Shown here piece by piece: positions 1 through 12,500 of a DNA stretch of 64,000 bases; position 1 is the first letter of the stretch, and each line of letters begins with the position of its first letter. Under the pieces are notes generated by a model. That model was not told the DNA's origin. It worked only from the letters and a program-made list of their open reading frames with translations, and ran no database searches. Position numbers and translations under genes: made by a program. The DNA comes from Apium graveolens. Lineage: Eukaryota > Streptophyta > Magnoliopsida > Apiales > Apiaceae. The stretch spans positions 60,837,628 to 60,901,627 of the forward strand of contig NC_133650.1 in assembly GCF_009905375.1 (NCBI RefSeq), written 5' to 3'.

Positions 1-300
1 GCTCATGGATATGTTCAGGATGTATTGAGGACCCGAGTGGCTGTTGCCGAGGGCCGACTAGATGAGGCCAGGAGGGAGTTGGATGCAGAGAGGGCGGGTA
101 GGCGTACCCGAGCTTATGAGACTAGGGCTTCTATACCCCGATCCTTGAGGAGGGAGCTTACGGGGATAGAGCTCACAGCCCGAGCGAGGCTCAGATCACT
201 CCAGGGGGACAGGCATGGTAGGATCTCCAGGCGGCAGGCCGACTATATCTTCCGTCGTGCGATGGAAAGGGTTTGGGAGCTGACCCGCTCCGGTGTGTGA
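1..300 (+). CDS. Upstream arginine-rich ORF of Tekay-1 (5' end missing)
   Basis: The frame is open from base 1 to the TGA at 298-300, giving about 99 residues; its start lies outside the window. It is rich in Arg, Glu and Ala, with a helical heptad-like stretch (RLDEARRELDAERAG), and ends ..RRAMERVWELTRSGV. I do not recognise a domain. It precedes gag by about 410 bp, so it is a separate coding unit in the element's leader. A TTG at 25 is not a convincing start; the frame continues upstream of it. It could be a downstream exon of the small H3-like exon found in Tekay LTRs (see 9132-9227), but the joining region is not in the window. It could also be non-functional leader sequence. Confidence 0.45.
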   Translation, partial: AHGYVQDVLRTRVAVAEGRLDEARRELDAERAGRRTRAYETRASIPRSLRRELTGIELTARARLRSLQGDRHGRISRRQADYIFRRAMERVWELTRSGV

Positions 301-712
301 TTCAGGATTGACGATGGAATAGTCTAGTTGTCTAGTTAGCCGAGGCCTTAGTAAGAGCCAATTTTCCGGGATAGTTGACTTGTATATAGCATCCCTTTTT
401 CTGACTAGACAGATAGACTCTTGTGTATCACTTTTGGGACAGATGACTGTAGCACTGTTGTACTTTTGACCAGATCAAACTATGTATTCTCGCATTATGT
501 ATATATTTGTTTCCTTTCGGTTCAGTTCCATAGTGACGGGATCACTGTTTTTATCATTATTATTACTGCACTTCGTATTAGAACTTTCTTAAAATAATAG
601 AATTGCGATATACGTTCTCCCCATTATAAGAGCTGTGCAAGGCACAATGTTGTATATGATTGTGACCTAACGTTGAATTTTCCCAATGATTGTTTTTATT
701 ATTATCAGAATC
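301..712 (+). other. Leader between the upstream ORF and gag
   Basis: No gene is visible here. The stretch is T-rich and contains several stop codons in each frame. It ends TTATTATTATCAGAATC just before the gag ATG at 713. TTATCAG looks like a 3' splice site, but nothing confirms its use. Confidence 0.5.
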
Positions 713-3700
713 ATGCCGCCAAGAAAGATTGGAACTAGGGCGAACCCTGGATCTGAGGACCAGGGAAGCCATAATCAGGACAATAGAAACCAAGAACACA
801 GTGAAGAGGAAGATGAGGATTATGTGTAACAGGATGACTCCCTGTATGAAGAGGAAGAGGAAACATATGATGTTGAGGGATTTGAGATAGAGGCTGAAGA
901 AGGAGAAACCGAGGTTGAGCAACCAGTACCAAACCCAGGCGTGGATCCCATGAGCCAGTTCATGCAACTCCTAAGGCAGAATTTGGAACGTCAACCCAAC
1001 CCACCCCCTCAAGGAAGTAACAATGCTGTGGCAAACTCTTTCAGGGCTTTTAAGTCCCTTAAGCCCCCTGAGTTCCACGGATCAGCCGACCCAGTTGAGG
1101 CCAGGGCATGGTTAAAGGAAATGGAGAAATCTTTTGAGATTTTGAGTACCGAGGAGGCACAGAAGACTGTATTTGCTACCTACCTTCTGAAAGGAGAAGC
1201 TAACTACTGGTGGGAGGCCAAGAAAAACATGGAGACAGATGCTATTATAACCTGGGAGAGATTTAGTCAGTTGTTTCTGGGAAAGTATTTCCCGAGGTTT
1301 ATGGAAAACCAGATGGAGCTCAAGTTCTTGGAGCTAAAGCAGAATAACTTGTCTGTAGCAGAGTACCAAGCGAAATTTACTGAGTTATCAAGGTTTGTGC
1401 CGGAGTTTGTGAGCACCGAGGAAAAGAAAGCTAGGAGGTTTCAGCAGGGACTGAAACCATGGATTCAGAATAGGGTGGCAATCCTTGAGCTTACGGACTA
1501 TGCCACTCTGGTGCAAAAGGCAACGATTGTAGAAGCCGGAAGTGAACAGATGCAGAAGGAAAGAGAGAAGAAGGGAATAAAGAGGAAAAGTATGAGCATG
1601 GGTGGAGGTTCCGCAGGAAGGAGCTTCCCAACTAGATTTAATCGAGGAGCAGTGTCCCTGCCAGGAAGGAACACTGGGTTTAAGCGACCAATGAGTGTGA
1701 GTGTGAGCCAGGGCGGCCAGAAGTCAAGAATGTCCTATTCCAACCAGTCTCGACCCCCATTGCCAGCCTGTAACATATGTGGAAGGAATCACACTGGGGA
1801 GTGTAAAGGAAAGCCAGTAACCTGCTTTAAGTGTGGGCAAGTGGGCCACTATTCTCACAAATGCCCTTCGTCAGCCCCTGCCGTCATTCCAACCACCACT
1901 TGTCATCAGTGCGGACGCCCAGGTCATTGGAAGAGAGAATGCCCAATGAACAAACCAGCAGCTTCGGGAGCAAGCAGGGCTGCTTCTAATAAGCCACCTA
2001 CTGCGAGGACTTTCAACATAACAGTCCAGGATGCTATGAAAGATTCAGATGTGATAGCAGGTACCCTTTCTCTAAATTCAGTCAGTGCAAATGTTTTATT
2101 TGATTCGGGAGCAACTAAATCTTTTATATCAAGGGACTTTGCGCGTAAGTTAAGACTTAAGGCTAAACCCTTGATAGAACCCTTACAAGTAGAAATAGCC
2201 AATCATGAAATTATTCCTGTTAACCAGATTCACCCCGCCTGTGAGATAGGCATAGGGGAGCAATCTTTCAGTGTTGATCTGATTCCTTTTAAATTAGGGG
2301 AGTTTGATGTAATTTTGGGAATGGACTGGCTATCTAGCAACGATGCTCAGATAGACTGTAAAGGGAAGAAAGTTAAGTTAAATGTCCCAGGGAAGAAAGA
2401 AGTTATATTTAGAGGAAAGAGGCAGACGCAGAAATTTTTGACTATGGCCCAGGCCAAAAGGATGCTACGAAAAGGAAGTGAGGCTTACCTAGCCTATGTG
2501 GTGGACACGCAGAAGGAGGTGCCCAACTTACAAGATATTCCAGTAGTCAACGAATTTGAAGATGTATTCCCACAAGACCTTCCGGGATTACCACCCGATA
2601 GAGTGATTGAATTTGCTATTGAGTTGGCCCCAGGGACGGCGCCAGTTTCAAAAGCACCTTACCGGTTAGCCCCGTTAGAAATGAAGGAATTAGCTATCCA
2701 ATTGCAGGAACTCTTGGATAAGGGTATGATAAGACCCAGTGTGTCTCCGTGGGGAGCACCAGTTTTATTTGTTAAGAAGAAAGATGGGAGCATGAGGTTG
2801 TGCATCGACTATAGAGAGTTGAACAAGCTAACCATAAAGAACAGGTACCCATTACCTAGAATAGACGATCTGTTCGACCAGCTAAAGGATGCTGTTTATT
2901 TTTCCAAGATCGACCTGAGAACTGGATATCACCAACTAAAGATTAAACCCGAAGATATTTCCAAGACAGCGTTCCGTACCAGGTATGGGCATTATGAGTT
3001 CTTGGTAATGTCCTTTGGATTAACCAACGCCCCAGCGGCTTTCATGGATTTAATGAATAGAGTATTTAAGAAGTACTTGGACAAGTGTGTGATAGTTTTT
3101 ATCGATGATATTTTGATCTACTCAAGGACTGAGGCAGAACATGCAGAGCATTTGAGGATAGCTCTAGGAATACTCAGAGAGGAGCAGTTATATGCCAAAT
3201 TCTCGAAGTGTGAATTCTGGCGGAATGAAGTACAGTTTTTAGGACATGTGATCAATAAAGAAGGAGTATTGGTCGACCCCTCCAAGATAGAGGCGGTCTC
3301 AAATTGGGAAAGGTCAACCACACCCACAGAGGTAAGGAGTTTCATAGGATTGGCCGGCTACTATCGTAGATTCGTACAGGACTTTGCGAAGATCGCAGCC
3401 CCTTTGACACGACTTACTCGTAAGACAGAGAAGTTTGAATGGACGGAGGAATGCGAGAACAGTTTTCAGGAATTAAAGAAAAGGTTGATAACGGCTCCGG
3501 TATTGGCATTGCCGGACGGAAAAGGAGATTTTGTGATATATAGTGACGCGTCGCACAAAGGATTAGGATGTGTGCTTATGCAGCACGGTAAAGTTATTGC
3601 GTATGCGTCGAGACAACTGAAGGAATACGAGGTTAGATATCCTACTCATGACCTTGAGCTCGCGGCAATAGTATTTGCTTTAAAAATTTGGAGGCACTAC

Positions 3701-5422
3701 TTGTATGGAGAGAAGTGCGAGATTTTCACAGACCATAAGAGCCTCAAGTACATATTTACGCAGAAAGAGCTCAACATGCGCCAGAGGAGATGGTTAGAAC
3801 TAATCAAGGACTATGATTGTGAGATTCTCTATCATCCAGGGAAAGCCAGTGTGGTGGCTGATGCCCTTAGTAGAAAGGAAAGACTCAGAATGATAACGAC
3901 TTCGGAAGAGTTGATAAGGGATTTTGAGAAAATGGAAATAGAAGTAAAGGTAACCGGAACCGGAACTGAAAAGCTTTTTGAGATCTCAATGCAGCCAGAG
4001 TTATTGGAAAAGATCAGATTGTGCCAGGAGAAAATAATGAATGAAGGCAGAGAGTCAATGACTGGAGAGGAGATCCATACTGAGAAAGATGATAAAGGGA
4101 TAATGAGGTACTCCTACCGAATTTGGGTTCCGAATGTTCAAGAACTTAAAGATGAGATTTTGGATGAAAGCCATAATTCAAGGTATTCCATTCACCCAGG
4201 AAGTACCAAGATGTATAGGGATTTGAAGGAATATTACTGGTGGCCCAACATGAAGAGGGACGTAGCAGAATGGGTAAGCAAGTGTTTGACTTGCCAAAGA
4301 GTAAAGGCGGAGCACCAGAGACCCAGTGGACTTTTACGACCCCTGGAGATTCCCGAATGGAAATGGGAACAGATAGCGATGGATTTTGTTGTAGGCTTGC
4401 CAAGGACGAAAGCCAATCACGACGCCATTTGGGTAATTATAGACCGACTGACAAAGTCAGCTCATTTCATTCCTATCAATGAGAGATACACAGTCGATAG
4501 ACTGGTGGACATTTACCTTAAGGAAATAGTGACGCGACATGGAGTCCCAGCGTCCATTGTCTCAGACCGAGACCCCAGGTTCAACTCCAGATTTTGGAGG
4601 AGCTTTCAGGAATGTGCGGGGACCAAGTTAAATATGAGTACCGCGTACCATCCCCAAACGGATGGACAGAGTGAAAGGACCATCCAGACACTAGAGGATA
4701 TGTTGAGAGTCTGTGCAATAGACCTTAAAGGAAGTTGGGATGATCACTTGCCGTTGATCGAGTTTTCTTATAACAATAGCTTTCATGCTAGCATCGGAAT
4801 GCCGCCTTATGAGGCCCTGTACGGAAGAAGGTGTCGATCTCCCTTATACTGGGATGAAGTAGGGGAGCGGAAGATGCTCGGACCCGAAGTGGTCCAAAGG
4901 ACCAAAGATATAGTGGATCTTATCAGAGGGCGACTTGTAGCAGCCCAAGACAGACAAAAGAAATATGCAGACCTAGCCCGAAAGGACAAGGAATATGAAG
5001 TAGGGGACTTAGTACTGTTGAAAGTATCCCCTTGGAAGGGATTAATGAGGTTCGGAAAGAAAGGAAAACTAAGCCCAAGATACATTGGACCTTTTGAGAT
5101 ATTAAGACGGATTGGAAAGTTAGCTTACGAGCTAGCCCTACCCCCTAATTTGCAACAAGTTCATAATGTGTTCCATGTGTCAATGCTAAGGAGGTATCAT
5201 CGGGATGCCAGGCATATAGTGGAGTACGAGCAGGTGGATATGCAGCCAGATCTAACTTACGTGGAGAAGCCAGTAAGGATTATGGATAAGAAGGAGCAGG
5301 TGCTTCGGAACAAAGTGATCAAGCTAGTCAGAGTACTATGGCAGAATCATAATGTGGAAGAATCAACTTGGGAACTAGAGAGCACAATGCTAGAAAAGTA
5401 CCCCCATTTATTTTCTGTTTGA
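713..5422 (+). pseudogene. Tekay-1 gag-pol polyprotein, one in-frame stop
   Basis: The natural start appears to be MPPRK at 713, the usual type of chromovirus gag start. The frame meets a TAA at 827-829 in an acidic stretch, most simply a CAA to TAA change, then runs open to 5422. Residues counted from the Met at 941 (1493 aa): gag capsid region about 35-200; zinc knuckles at 277-289 (shortened), 295-308 and 321-334; protease [10 protein letters not shown] (DSG at 388-390); [20 protein letters not shown] and VFIDDIL (FIDD about 720-723); RNase H acidic residues D869, E906, D931 and D974; integrase H/C motif about 1077-1118 and D1148, D1209, E1245 (D-60-D-35-E); chromodomain-like tail about 1440-1490. 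No frameshift is seen. Pol could still be made from a downstream start or by readthrough. Confidence 0.93.
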
Positions 5423-5442
5423 TTCCGGGACGGAATCCTTTT

Positions 5443-5454
5443 AAGGAGGGGAGA
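5443..5454 (+). promoter_or_regulatory. Polypurine tract of Tekay-1
   Basis: AAGGAGGGGAGA lies one base before the LTR start TGTAATAACC at 5456. The same tract precedes the Tekay-2 LTR at 13359-13370. It is the expected plus-strand primer of reverse transcription. Confidence 0.85.
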
Positions 5455-7560
5455 CTGTAATAACCCCAAAATTTTCAACTTTTTGTAACCCTTGTGAATA
5501 GTGTTTTAGCTGAATGAAGAAACTTTTCATGCCACACTATGTAGGGGTTCTGTTATGGATATTCTGGGATATTATTAGTACTCTATGAAGTATATAAGTG
5601 TATGTAAAGATCGTCAGAATCCAATTCCGAACACTTTGGTTTTTCCCGGAAATCCACAAGATACGGAGAGAATTGAGTATAAGGTAACAGGATAAAAAGG
5701 ATTTAAATTAAAGGATTATAATAGAGGATCATAAAAAGGAATATAATGTATTGAGAAAGGTTAAGGGAACCTAAGTAATAAGATCCCGGGTATGATCCTT
5801 CAAACGATAAACGAGAATGAAAGTTAAGCAAACCGTATAACAGATCAGCGGTCATTAGGCAAATGATTAGGAAGTTAATCAAAGGGATTAGGGGGAATGA
5901 TGTCATCCAACCAATAGAAAGAGGACAAGGAAGGGAGGATGACATCATGAGGATGACATAAGCATGACATGGGAAGGAAGGAGGTGTGGTAGCTTTGTAA
6001 CCACACAATTTCAAGGGCAAGAAAGTAATTGACTAAATCAAATACAAAACAAGTCAACCAAGCCAAGTAAAAATCATTCTCATCAAAAATCAAAAGCAAC
6101 CAAGGCATGAGTTCTTCATTTGCTCTCGGCTTTTAGCATTTTTAAAGGCATAGAATTTCAAAACTCAAGATCCAAGCCTCCTAAATTGGTAAGATAATTC
6201 CCTAATCATCTTCATGCTTAGTTAGGACTATATCATGAGTTTAAGCCATTAATTCTTTCTCAATCTTCTTCATTTAATCAAAGAAGAAGACAATGAATAG
6301 TGTTTTCAAGTTTTTAACTTGAACTTTTTCTTGTTTTTCTTGAAGATCCAAGCATTCTTAAGACTTCTCAAAGCTTCTTAAGGCTTCCTAGCTCCACCCA
6401 CCACTTCAAGGAAGGTATACCATCTCCAAACCCTAGATTCCTATATATTATAAGATGATTTTGATTAGTGGGTTGATATTGTAGTTTGTTGTTATGATTT
6501 AGAGTTTGGGATTTGGAATGGTAGTGAAATGGAATGGTAATTGTTGTGGTTTTGATTTAAAGGAACTTAAGTATGATTAAAGTTAAGTTTAAGCATAAGT
6601 ATGAATGATTAAATTGAATTGGTTGGGGTTGTTATGATGTGATAAGGATGGATGTTTGTTGTGTGTTGGATTTGAGGTTGGTTTGTGGTTGGTTTTGTAT
6701 GGTTTAAAATTGGGAAATCGCGTAAACATAGCCGTCGTAACGTCCGATTTTCTTTGGACTGTTTTTGTGCATAGCATTAGGACCCGAGAACCCCCTGCTA
6801 GATTATGACCAGTGCCATGTTTAGATAGCTCATGTTACGAGCTTCGTTTTGATATGTAGTTCGTTCGATTCCGATGCACGGTTTAGGAGAAACGACCGTT
6901 TCAAGTAACGGCGTTTCGCGAACGAAACTTTTTCCCTCGCCTTACTTTGAAACATAGGTTAAAGACCAAAAAGGGTTAATTAATGTATGAAACATTTATG
7001 GTAAGTGTGTTAGGCAGTTGGTAAGACACTCGCGAAGGAATCGCTTTAAAACTCGTAAAGGTTAAATTATTAAAAATGGTGGAGCCGAGGGTACCCGAGT
7101 GACTTAAGCGAATCGGTGAGCGCAAAACAAGCGTTAGAGTCTAAGTTAGTTAAAGTATAGATTTACAAGTGATTTTGGTTTAATTCCAACTTACTTGTTG
7201 TTTATAGGTTACCAGACTCGTCCCGAGCCTTTCTCACCCCCAAGTCGCTCAGGCAAGTTTTCTACCCGTTATAACTGTTGTTGTGATGAATATATGTATT
7301 TGCATTATCTTGCGATAGATGCATGTTGGTTAATTAGCAAATGATGCAATATATTGAAGCATGCTGCTATGGTATATATATATATGCATGCCTGTTTTGC
7401 ATTCTTTCCATATATATATATCTGTTGGTTCAGTTTATAATACCTATGCTAGAGGATAGCGGTAACTTGCATATACCCTTAGTATAGGGACCCAAAGGTG
7501 AAAATATTTTCTAAAACCGGGAGTCGAGGATCCCGAGTAGATTTTGTATATATGGATATG

Positions 7561-7561
7561 A

Positions 7562-7593
<32 letters not shown>

Positions 7594-7598
7594 ATATG
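7561..7598. repeat. (AT)n microsatellite in the Tekay-1 LTR
   Basis: A near-perfect TA/AT run lies in the LTR. The equivalent place in the Tekay-2 LTR (about 15441-15467) has a shorter run. Confidence 0.85.
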
Positions 7599-7663
7599 GT
7601 TATAGTTTTCCAAACTATTAATCGAATAAGGTTTATTCGATAACTTTAACTTTATTTTATTAT

Positions 7664-7815
7664 TGAATGTTATTCTGAATATTCATTCGAGGGCTTATGA
7701 CTCTTTTATATTATTATTGGATATTACTTGGATATTCATTTGAGGATGTATGACTCCTTTATTTTATGAATATTATTTATAATATTCATTCGAGGTATTA
7801 TGACTCCGCTTATTA
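7664..7815 (+). repeat. Short tandem repeats in the LTR
   Basis: Three diverged copies of a unit ending ATATTCATTCGAGG..TATGACTC follow one another about 55-65 bp apart. Two related copies lie in the Tekay-2 LTR near 15530-15630. Confidence 0.7.
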
Positions 7816-9131
7816 CTGCAATATATTCTTTATTTTATTAAAGAATAAGGTGTCAATAATCAAACTTATTTTCGATTATTCCAATAAAGATAATACTTTC
7901 ATATAAGTATATCTTTGATTATTTAATACTCGTTTCAAGTATAAGTTTTAATACTTTTACTTCAATTATTTTTATAAAGATTATTCTTTATGGGAATATT
8001 ATTTAAATAATAATATTCAGTTATTTTCTAAATATACTGGGGACTGATTTACTTCATTAAATCAGTTTTACTCCAAACACTCTTTAAAGTGTTTTCGAGT
8101 CTTCAAATGATTTTTAAAAGTTAGAGCGGATCCCAAAACTTATTTTTATATTTAATATCTTCCTTTTTAAGGGGATTTAAATACTCGCTCAAAACCTGGG
8201 GAATCCGGCTCTGTGGTGTATTTTATATTCGCAACAAGGTTGCTGTCTTGGTAAAAGAGTTTTTGATTACTTACCCAATATTCGGGAAGTAAAATTATTG
8301 GAACAAGTTAATCCATTAATAGGCATCGCCTGGGAAATATCGGTGAGTTTTCCTCTCCAACTAGATACGACTTCTTGGTGAAGCCGTATCAACAAGTTTC
8401 TACTTGGGGAAAGGGGGAAACGAGCTTTACGTTTCAGAGTCATGGATTTCATCTGAACTAGGAGTGGCGTAAGTGGTCGAGTAGCGCCGGCCCAGCCTTA
8501 TCATATTGGCCCAAATGGCCTGGAAGTTCCGCTAAGGCGGTCCATTCCTTAGGAGTTCAGTGTTCGGTTGACAAGTAAATCCGACAGGTTCTCCTCTACA
8601 TGTAGAAAATGGTGGGGTTGTACTACTACGACTGATCATCGTAAGTGGTCTTCCTGGCGCGGTAAACTCTCGTAATGAGTTCATCATCCATTTGGATAAT
8701 TCTGCAACACTACCCGTAGCATTTCGATCGAAAGGCTACTAATGGGTGGTTGCCGAAGCATTGACAGGGTCAAACATTTTTATTGGTGTATCCATTGAAT
8801 GAAGTATCTCGTAACTTCATCTCTTTTCAAAATATTTCAAAGATCAAATATTTTCAAGTTTTATTTGTGGTCTCATCTATGGGATGACCTCGTGAATCTT
8901 ATAATACTTTGAACGGTGATAGTTCAAGTAGCTTTATAAATGATATAAGTGTGGGGAAGTATTGGTAACTTCATTCCTTGTTTTTACTTATATCTAGTAA
9001 GTAATTATCTTACGCACGATAAAGATTCTAGTAAGTATCCATTTAGATACTTGTATTATTGTTATCACTACATATTATCTTGCGAGCTGTAAGGCTCACT
9101 CTTGCTTTATTTCTTCATCACACAACAACAG

Positions 9132-9227
9132 TTAGGAGAGATGGCCAGACTCCAGCAGACCCAGCGCAAGCGCGTGGGAAGCGTCCCGCGTCTTCCCGAT
9201 GATGTTGTAGCTGCTATAGCTGCAGAG
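9132..9227 (+). CDS. Candidate small exon in the Tekay-1 LTR with a histone H3 tail-like N-terminus
   Basis: A pyrimidine-rich stretch ends ACAACAG at 9131. Nine nt later an ATG (9141) opens a 29-codon frame, MARLQQTQRKRVGSVPR.., up to GAG at 9225-9227, directly followed by GTAG, a good 5' splice-site match. Without splicing the frame stops five codons later. Against the histone H3 tail (MARTKQTARK..) positions A1, R2, Q5, T6, R8 and K9 agree, and G12 may too. The same layout recurs at 17146-17238 and 49275-49358. A role in chromatin mimicry is inference. No transcript evidence is available, and the match is short. Confidence 0.45.
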
Positions 9228-9533
9228 GTAGATCCATTGTAGTTCAGACCATCTACTTTTGGGAATCAAATTATGTATAATTATAACTTGTGGCAGATAA
9301 TGGCAATTAACTGTAAATTATCAAGTAATCATTTTGGGTTGTAATAATTTTAAATTGTGGATTCAAAGACTTGTACTTATTTCAATTTCATCTCTGAGAC
9401 TATAACGGGTTGTGGTGTGTGTTAGTGTGGGGTCACAGCATGAGGTTATTTATTATTAATTAAGTGAAGTGATATTGTGGAAAGAAAGACCGTGACAACC
9501 CGGATCCCCGACCCCGGATCTGGGGGTGTTACA

Positions 9534-12500
9534 CCCTCCTAAGAGAAGGGCCACCACTGGTGAAAGACCAAGAAAGGCACGGAGCAAGAGGTTATGATAA
9601 ACTGATTAAAGTTCAATCAATTGTTTTCGGGAAAGTAATTCCCAAGGTTATGGAGATAGTGTAAAAGCTTTAGAGCCAGAACAAAGGCGGACGAGTATGA
9701 TGAATTATGAATCTAAGATTGTAAAAGTTGTAAAGATTCGTTCGGAGGACAAGAATCCCAGAACGACGTGATGTTGGAAGTAAATAATTAGTGGGTTTAT
9801 AAAATAATGATAAGAGAAAGGAAAATAAAAAGGAATTGAAGTGAAAAGGAATATAAAGGCAATAGAGTTCGAGGAATGATAAGGGAGTTGGGTATGAGGA
9901 AACCCTAAAGACTCGTAGCAATAGAAATAGAAAAGTATGTAATCGTCAGGATGAGGGTGATTCACCATGAGTTAAAAATTGATGGTTGAAGGCATAAGGG
10001 ATACATATATTTTATTCCCTGTAAGTTGGGAGGATTCGAGGAAACCTTGAGATAGTTCGAAGGATAAATAATGAGATGCGGATAGACTAAGGAGACAAGA
10101 AAGTAAGAAATTAGGAAAATTGGATGAAGGGAGTGACCTTCAAGAATGTGAAGTGTAAGACTGGTGGCTTGATACCCAGAAAGGGAGACGCCAGGTATGA
10201 AAGATATCCCAACATTGAGATGACTGTTGAGATAAACAACAAAAGTAAATAAGGAATTATTAAGAAGAAGTTCACGTTGAACACGACCAATATCTTCCAG
10301 AACATCCTTGTTATCGTTACCAAATTAGGCAAGAAAAGCGGATAACCGTTGTTATCTTTTGGAGGCCATATTGATTGACCTCATTTTGAATACAGATGTT
10401 ATTGTGAAATTAGGCATATACTATTGAGGTGGGAATGATTGAATAAGACACTCTTATCAGGGATATATGACTTGATTTATCCATGGAAGGATGCATGTAC
10501 CTTTTTAAAGGTGGAATTAAGGATAGGACATCGGTAACTTAAAATGAATCCTAGGGGATGCATAAAGGTTGGCATTTCACCCTTAATAGGGATAGTATGA
10601 GTTTTGACAGTATGAATTGGAAAGGATTAAGGTAATAACAACCTTTAGGAATCAGTGGAGAAATTTTTCAGAAGTATATAGACAATGATTCTGGTATTAA
10701 TAAATGGTATCTTGATATGCCCTGTATCTAGGGAATACAGGAGGAATGATTCAAAGATAACCTTAGAGGTTTTACAAGGAGAAAGGTGATACTCAAAATT
10801 CTCAAGAATAGAAATGTTGATAAAAGAAATATGACGTAATTATAATGATACCAAGTGGGGCACGTGTTAAACCACGAGAAAGTATGGATCGAACCAGTAA
10901 AGGTCAAAATTGTTCAGGGCAATTAGGACCTAAGATAAAAGATGTTCTAAGTATGATTGAGAGTCAGTCGTGACAGTGATTAACCTCTAAAGACTGAGGC
11001 AATAACTTATGGAAAAATGGTGATATTTTTTTTTACTCATCAGATTTTAAGGAAAACATCTTCACATAAGCAGTGATTGAAATGAGGTAGAAAATTTATT
11101 TGGAGATGGTTAAAATGACATTGACTATAAGGAAATTTTACTATCAGGAAAGGCCAAAGAGGTGGCCGACACCTTAAAGGTAAGAAGATAATTATAGGCG
11201 CTTGTGCCAAAGGAATACAATGATGATGGTTAAAGCTGTGAAGGTTGTATTATGGTTTGGAAGATTGACATTCCTTCTGATGACTGTGCAATACCCAACC
11301 GTAATAGTAGTTGGTAAAGGTTTAATTCGTGTAATCGCCAGGAGCGGGCTATCTATCTCAGAAGGTACTATCTTGAGATAAGCCAGGACCATGTTTCAAA
11401 AAGGACTAGACGAACCTTTGAGTTAAGTCTTATATTTAAGGCATATGATTAAGAATGGTATTAACCTGCTATCGTTGCTTTGATTGAAAATCTTCTGCAA
11501 TTTTATCTGCTTCATGTCATGAAAGTACGTCAGAATTTAGAGTGTTCTTCATGAATTATGAATGGTGATTATGTTAACTCCTTAGAAGAATTCTATACGA
11601 CATGTATGGAATCCGTATGGTTAGATATTAAGATTTCATGGAAAGTGAATGACGACAGTAGGTCAGTGGTGGACCATAGTAATGCAGTAATGATTCTGCG
11701 AGTAATGAGTCGATTACAACCGTGAGAGTTGTATTGGAATGGATGTTGAGATTGAGTACCACTAATCGGGTCGTGTTGACGTATAAGTTATCTTTGATCG
11801 AAAAACTAGGTCGATTATTTACCTATTGAATATTTATTCCTTCTATCAATAGAGAGTCGTATTACTATACGAGGAAGGTTGCAGTGCAAGCATAAAATTC
11901 TAGTAACGATGATGTCTAGAATGAGGTCCCAGATTCGAGTTTCGATATCGAGGGAGTTTCAAAGGTGATTGTGTATAAGCTCGAGGAAGAGCATGGGTCT
12001 ATAAAATGATGGACGGAATAGCGAATACCTGATGTTGATATATATACGTATATGTTTTGTTCTCCTATGACAAACCTCTATAGTTCAGAGGTTAATTCCA
12101 AGCCAGATATTTTGTGGCAGCATAATTTATATATATATACAATTCTCTTCAATTCATTCTTTTCTCTCCTTTTCATTTTGTATAAGCTGAGAAGAACAAC
12201 CCTTCCAGAAGGGGAGGTATTGCCGAATGACTATCTATCTGTGTGATAGAAGCCTAGTAGGATACCACATGTTGTGTAATTGCTTGTCAAGTACTAAAGG
12301 ATGGCCACCTTATGTACTAACTATGCAATAGAACAAGTGTTCATGATCGTAGTGATCTCTCAACAAATTCCTTTACTTCTATATGATGGATCAAGCTTTC
12401 GAAGATAGAAGCAGCTAGAAAGGAAGTAGTATCAGTACGGTGGTATTCTGATTCTAACACGTTCGTGATACTAAGGTTGACGTGGTTATTAAAAGGTTAT

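Larger units (their letters stand above)
1..9533 (+). mobile_element. Tekay-1: Ty3/gypsy chromovirus, 5' part outside the window
   Basis: The visible part runs from an upstream reading frame through gag-pol, a polypurine tract and a 3' LTR. Order PR-RT-RNaseH-INT with a C-terminal chromodomain-like tail, and an LTR of about 4 kb, fit the Tekay/Del chromovirus lineage. The LTR ends exactly at 9533 (..GGTGTTACA). The next bases, from about 9538, align with the gag of a second related element (equivalent to about 1183 in this one), so Tekay-1 is inserted inside Tekay-2. The expected TSD is CCCTC (9534-9538); its partner would lie upstream of position 1. Confidence 0.9.
5456..9533 (+). repeat. 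3' LTR of Tekay-1 (about 4.08 kb)
   Basis: It starts TGTAATAACC just after the polypurine tract and ends GGGGGTGTTACA, with terminal inverted TGTAA/TTACA. It aligns along its whole length with 13372-17552. Reading frames inside it are short and unconserved, except for the small exon-like ORF near 9132-9227. It includes an (AT)n run and diverged 60-bp-scale repeats. Confidence 0.92.

Noticed and set aside
1924..5085. Minus-strand ORFs of 60-92 codons under the Tekay-1 gag-pol.
   Set aside because: Shadows of a strong plus-strand coding frame.
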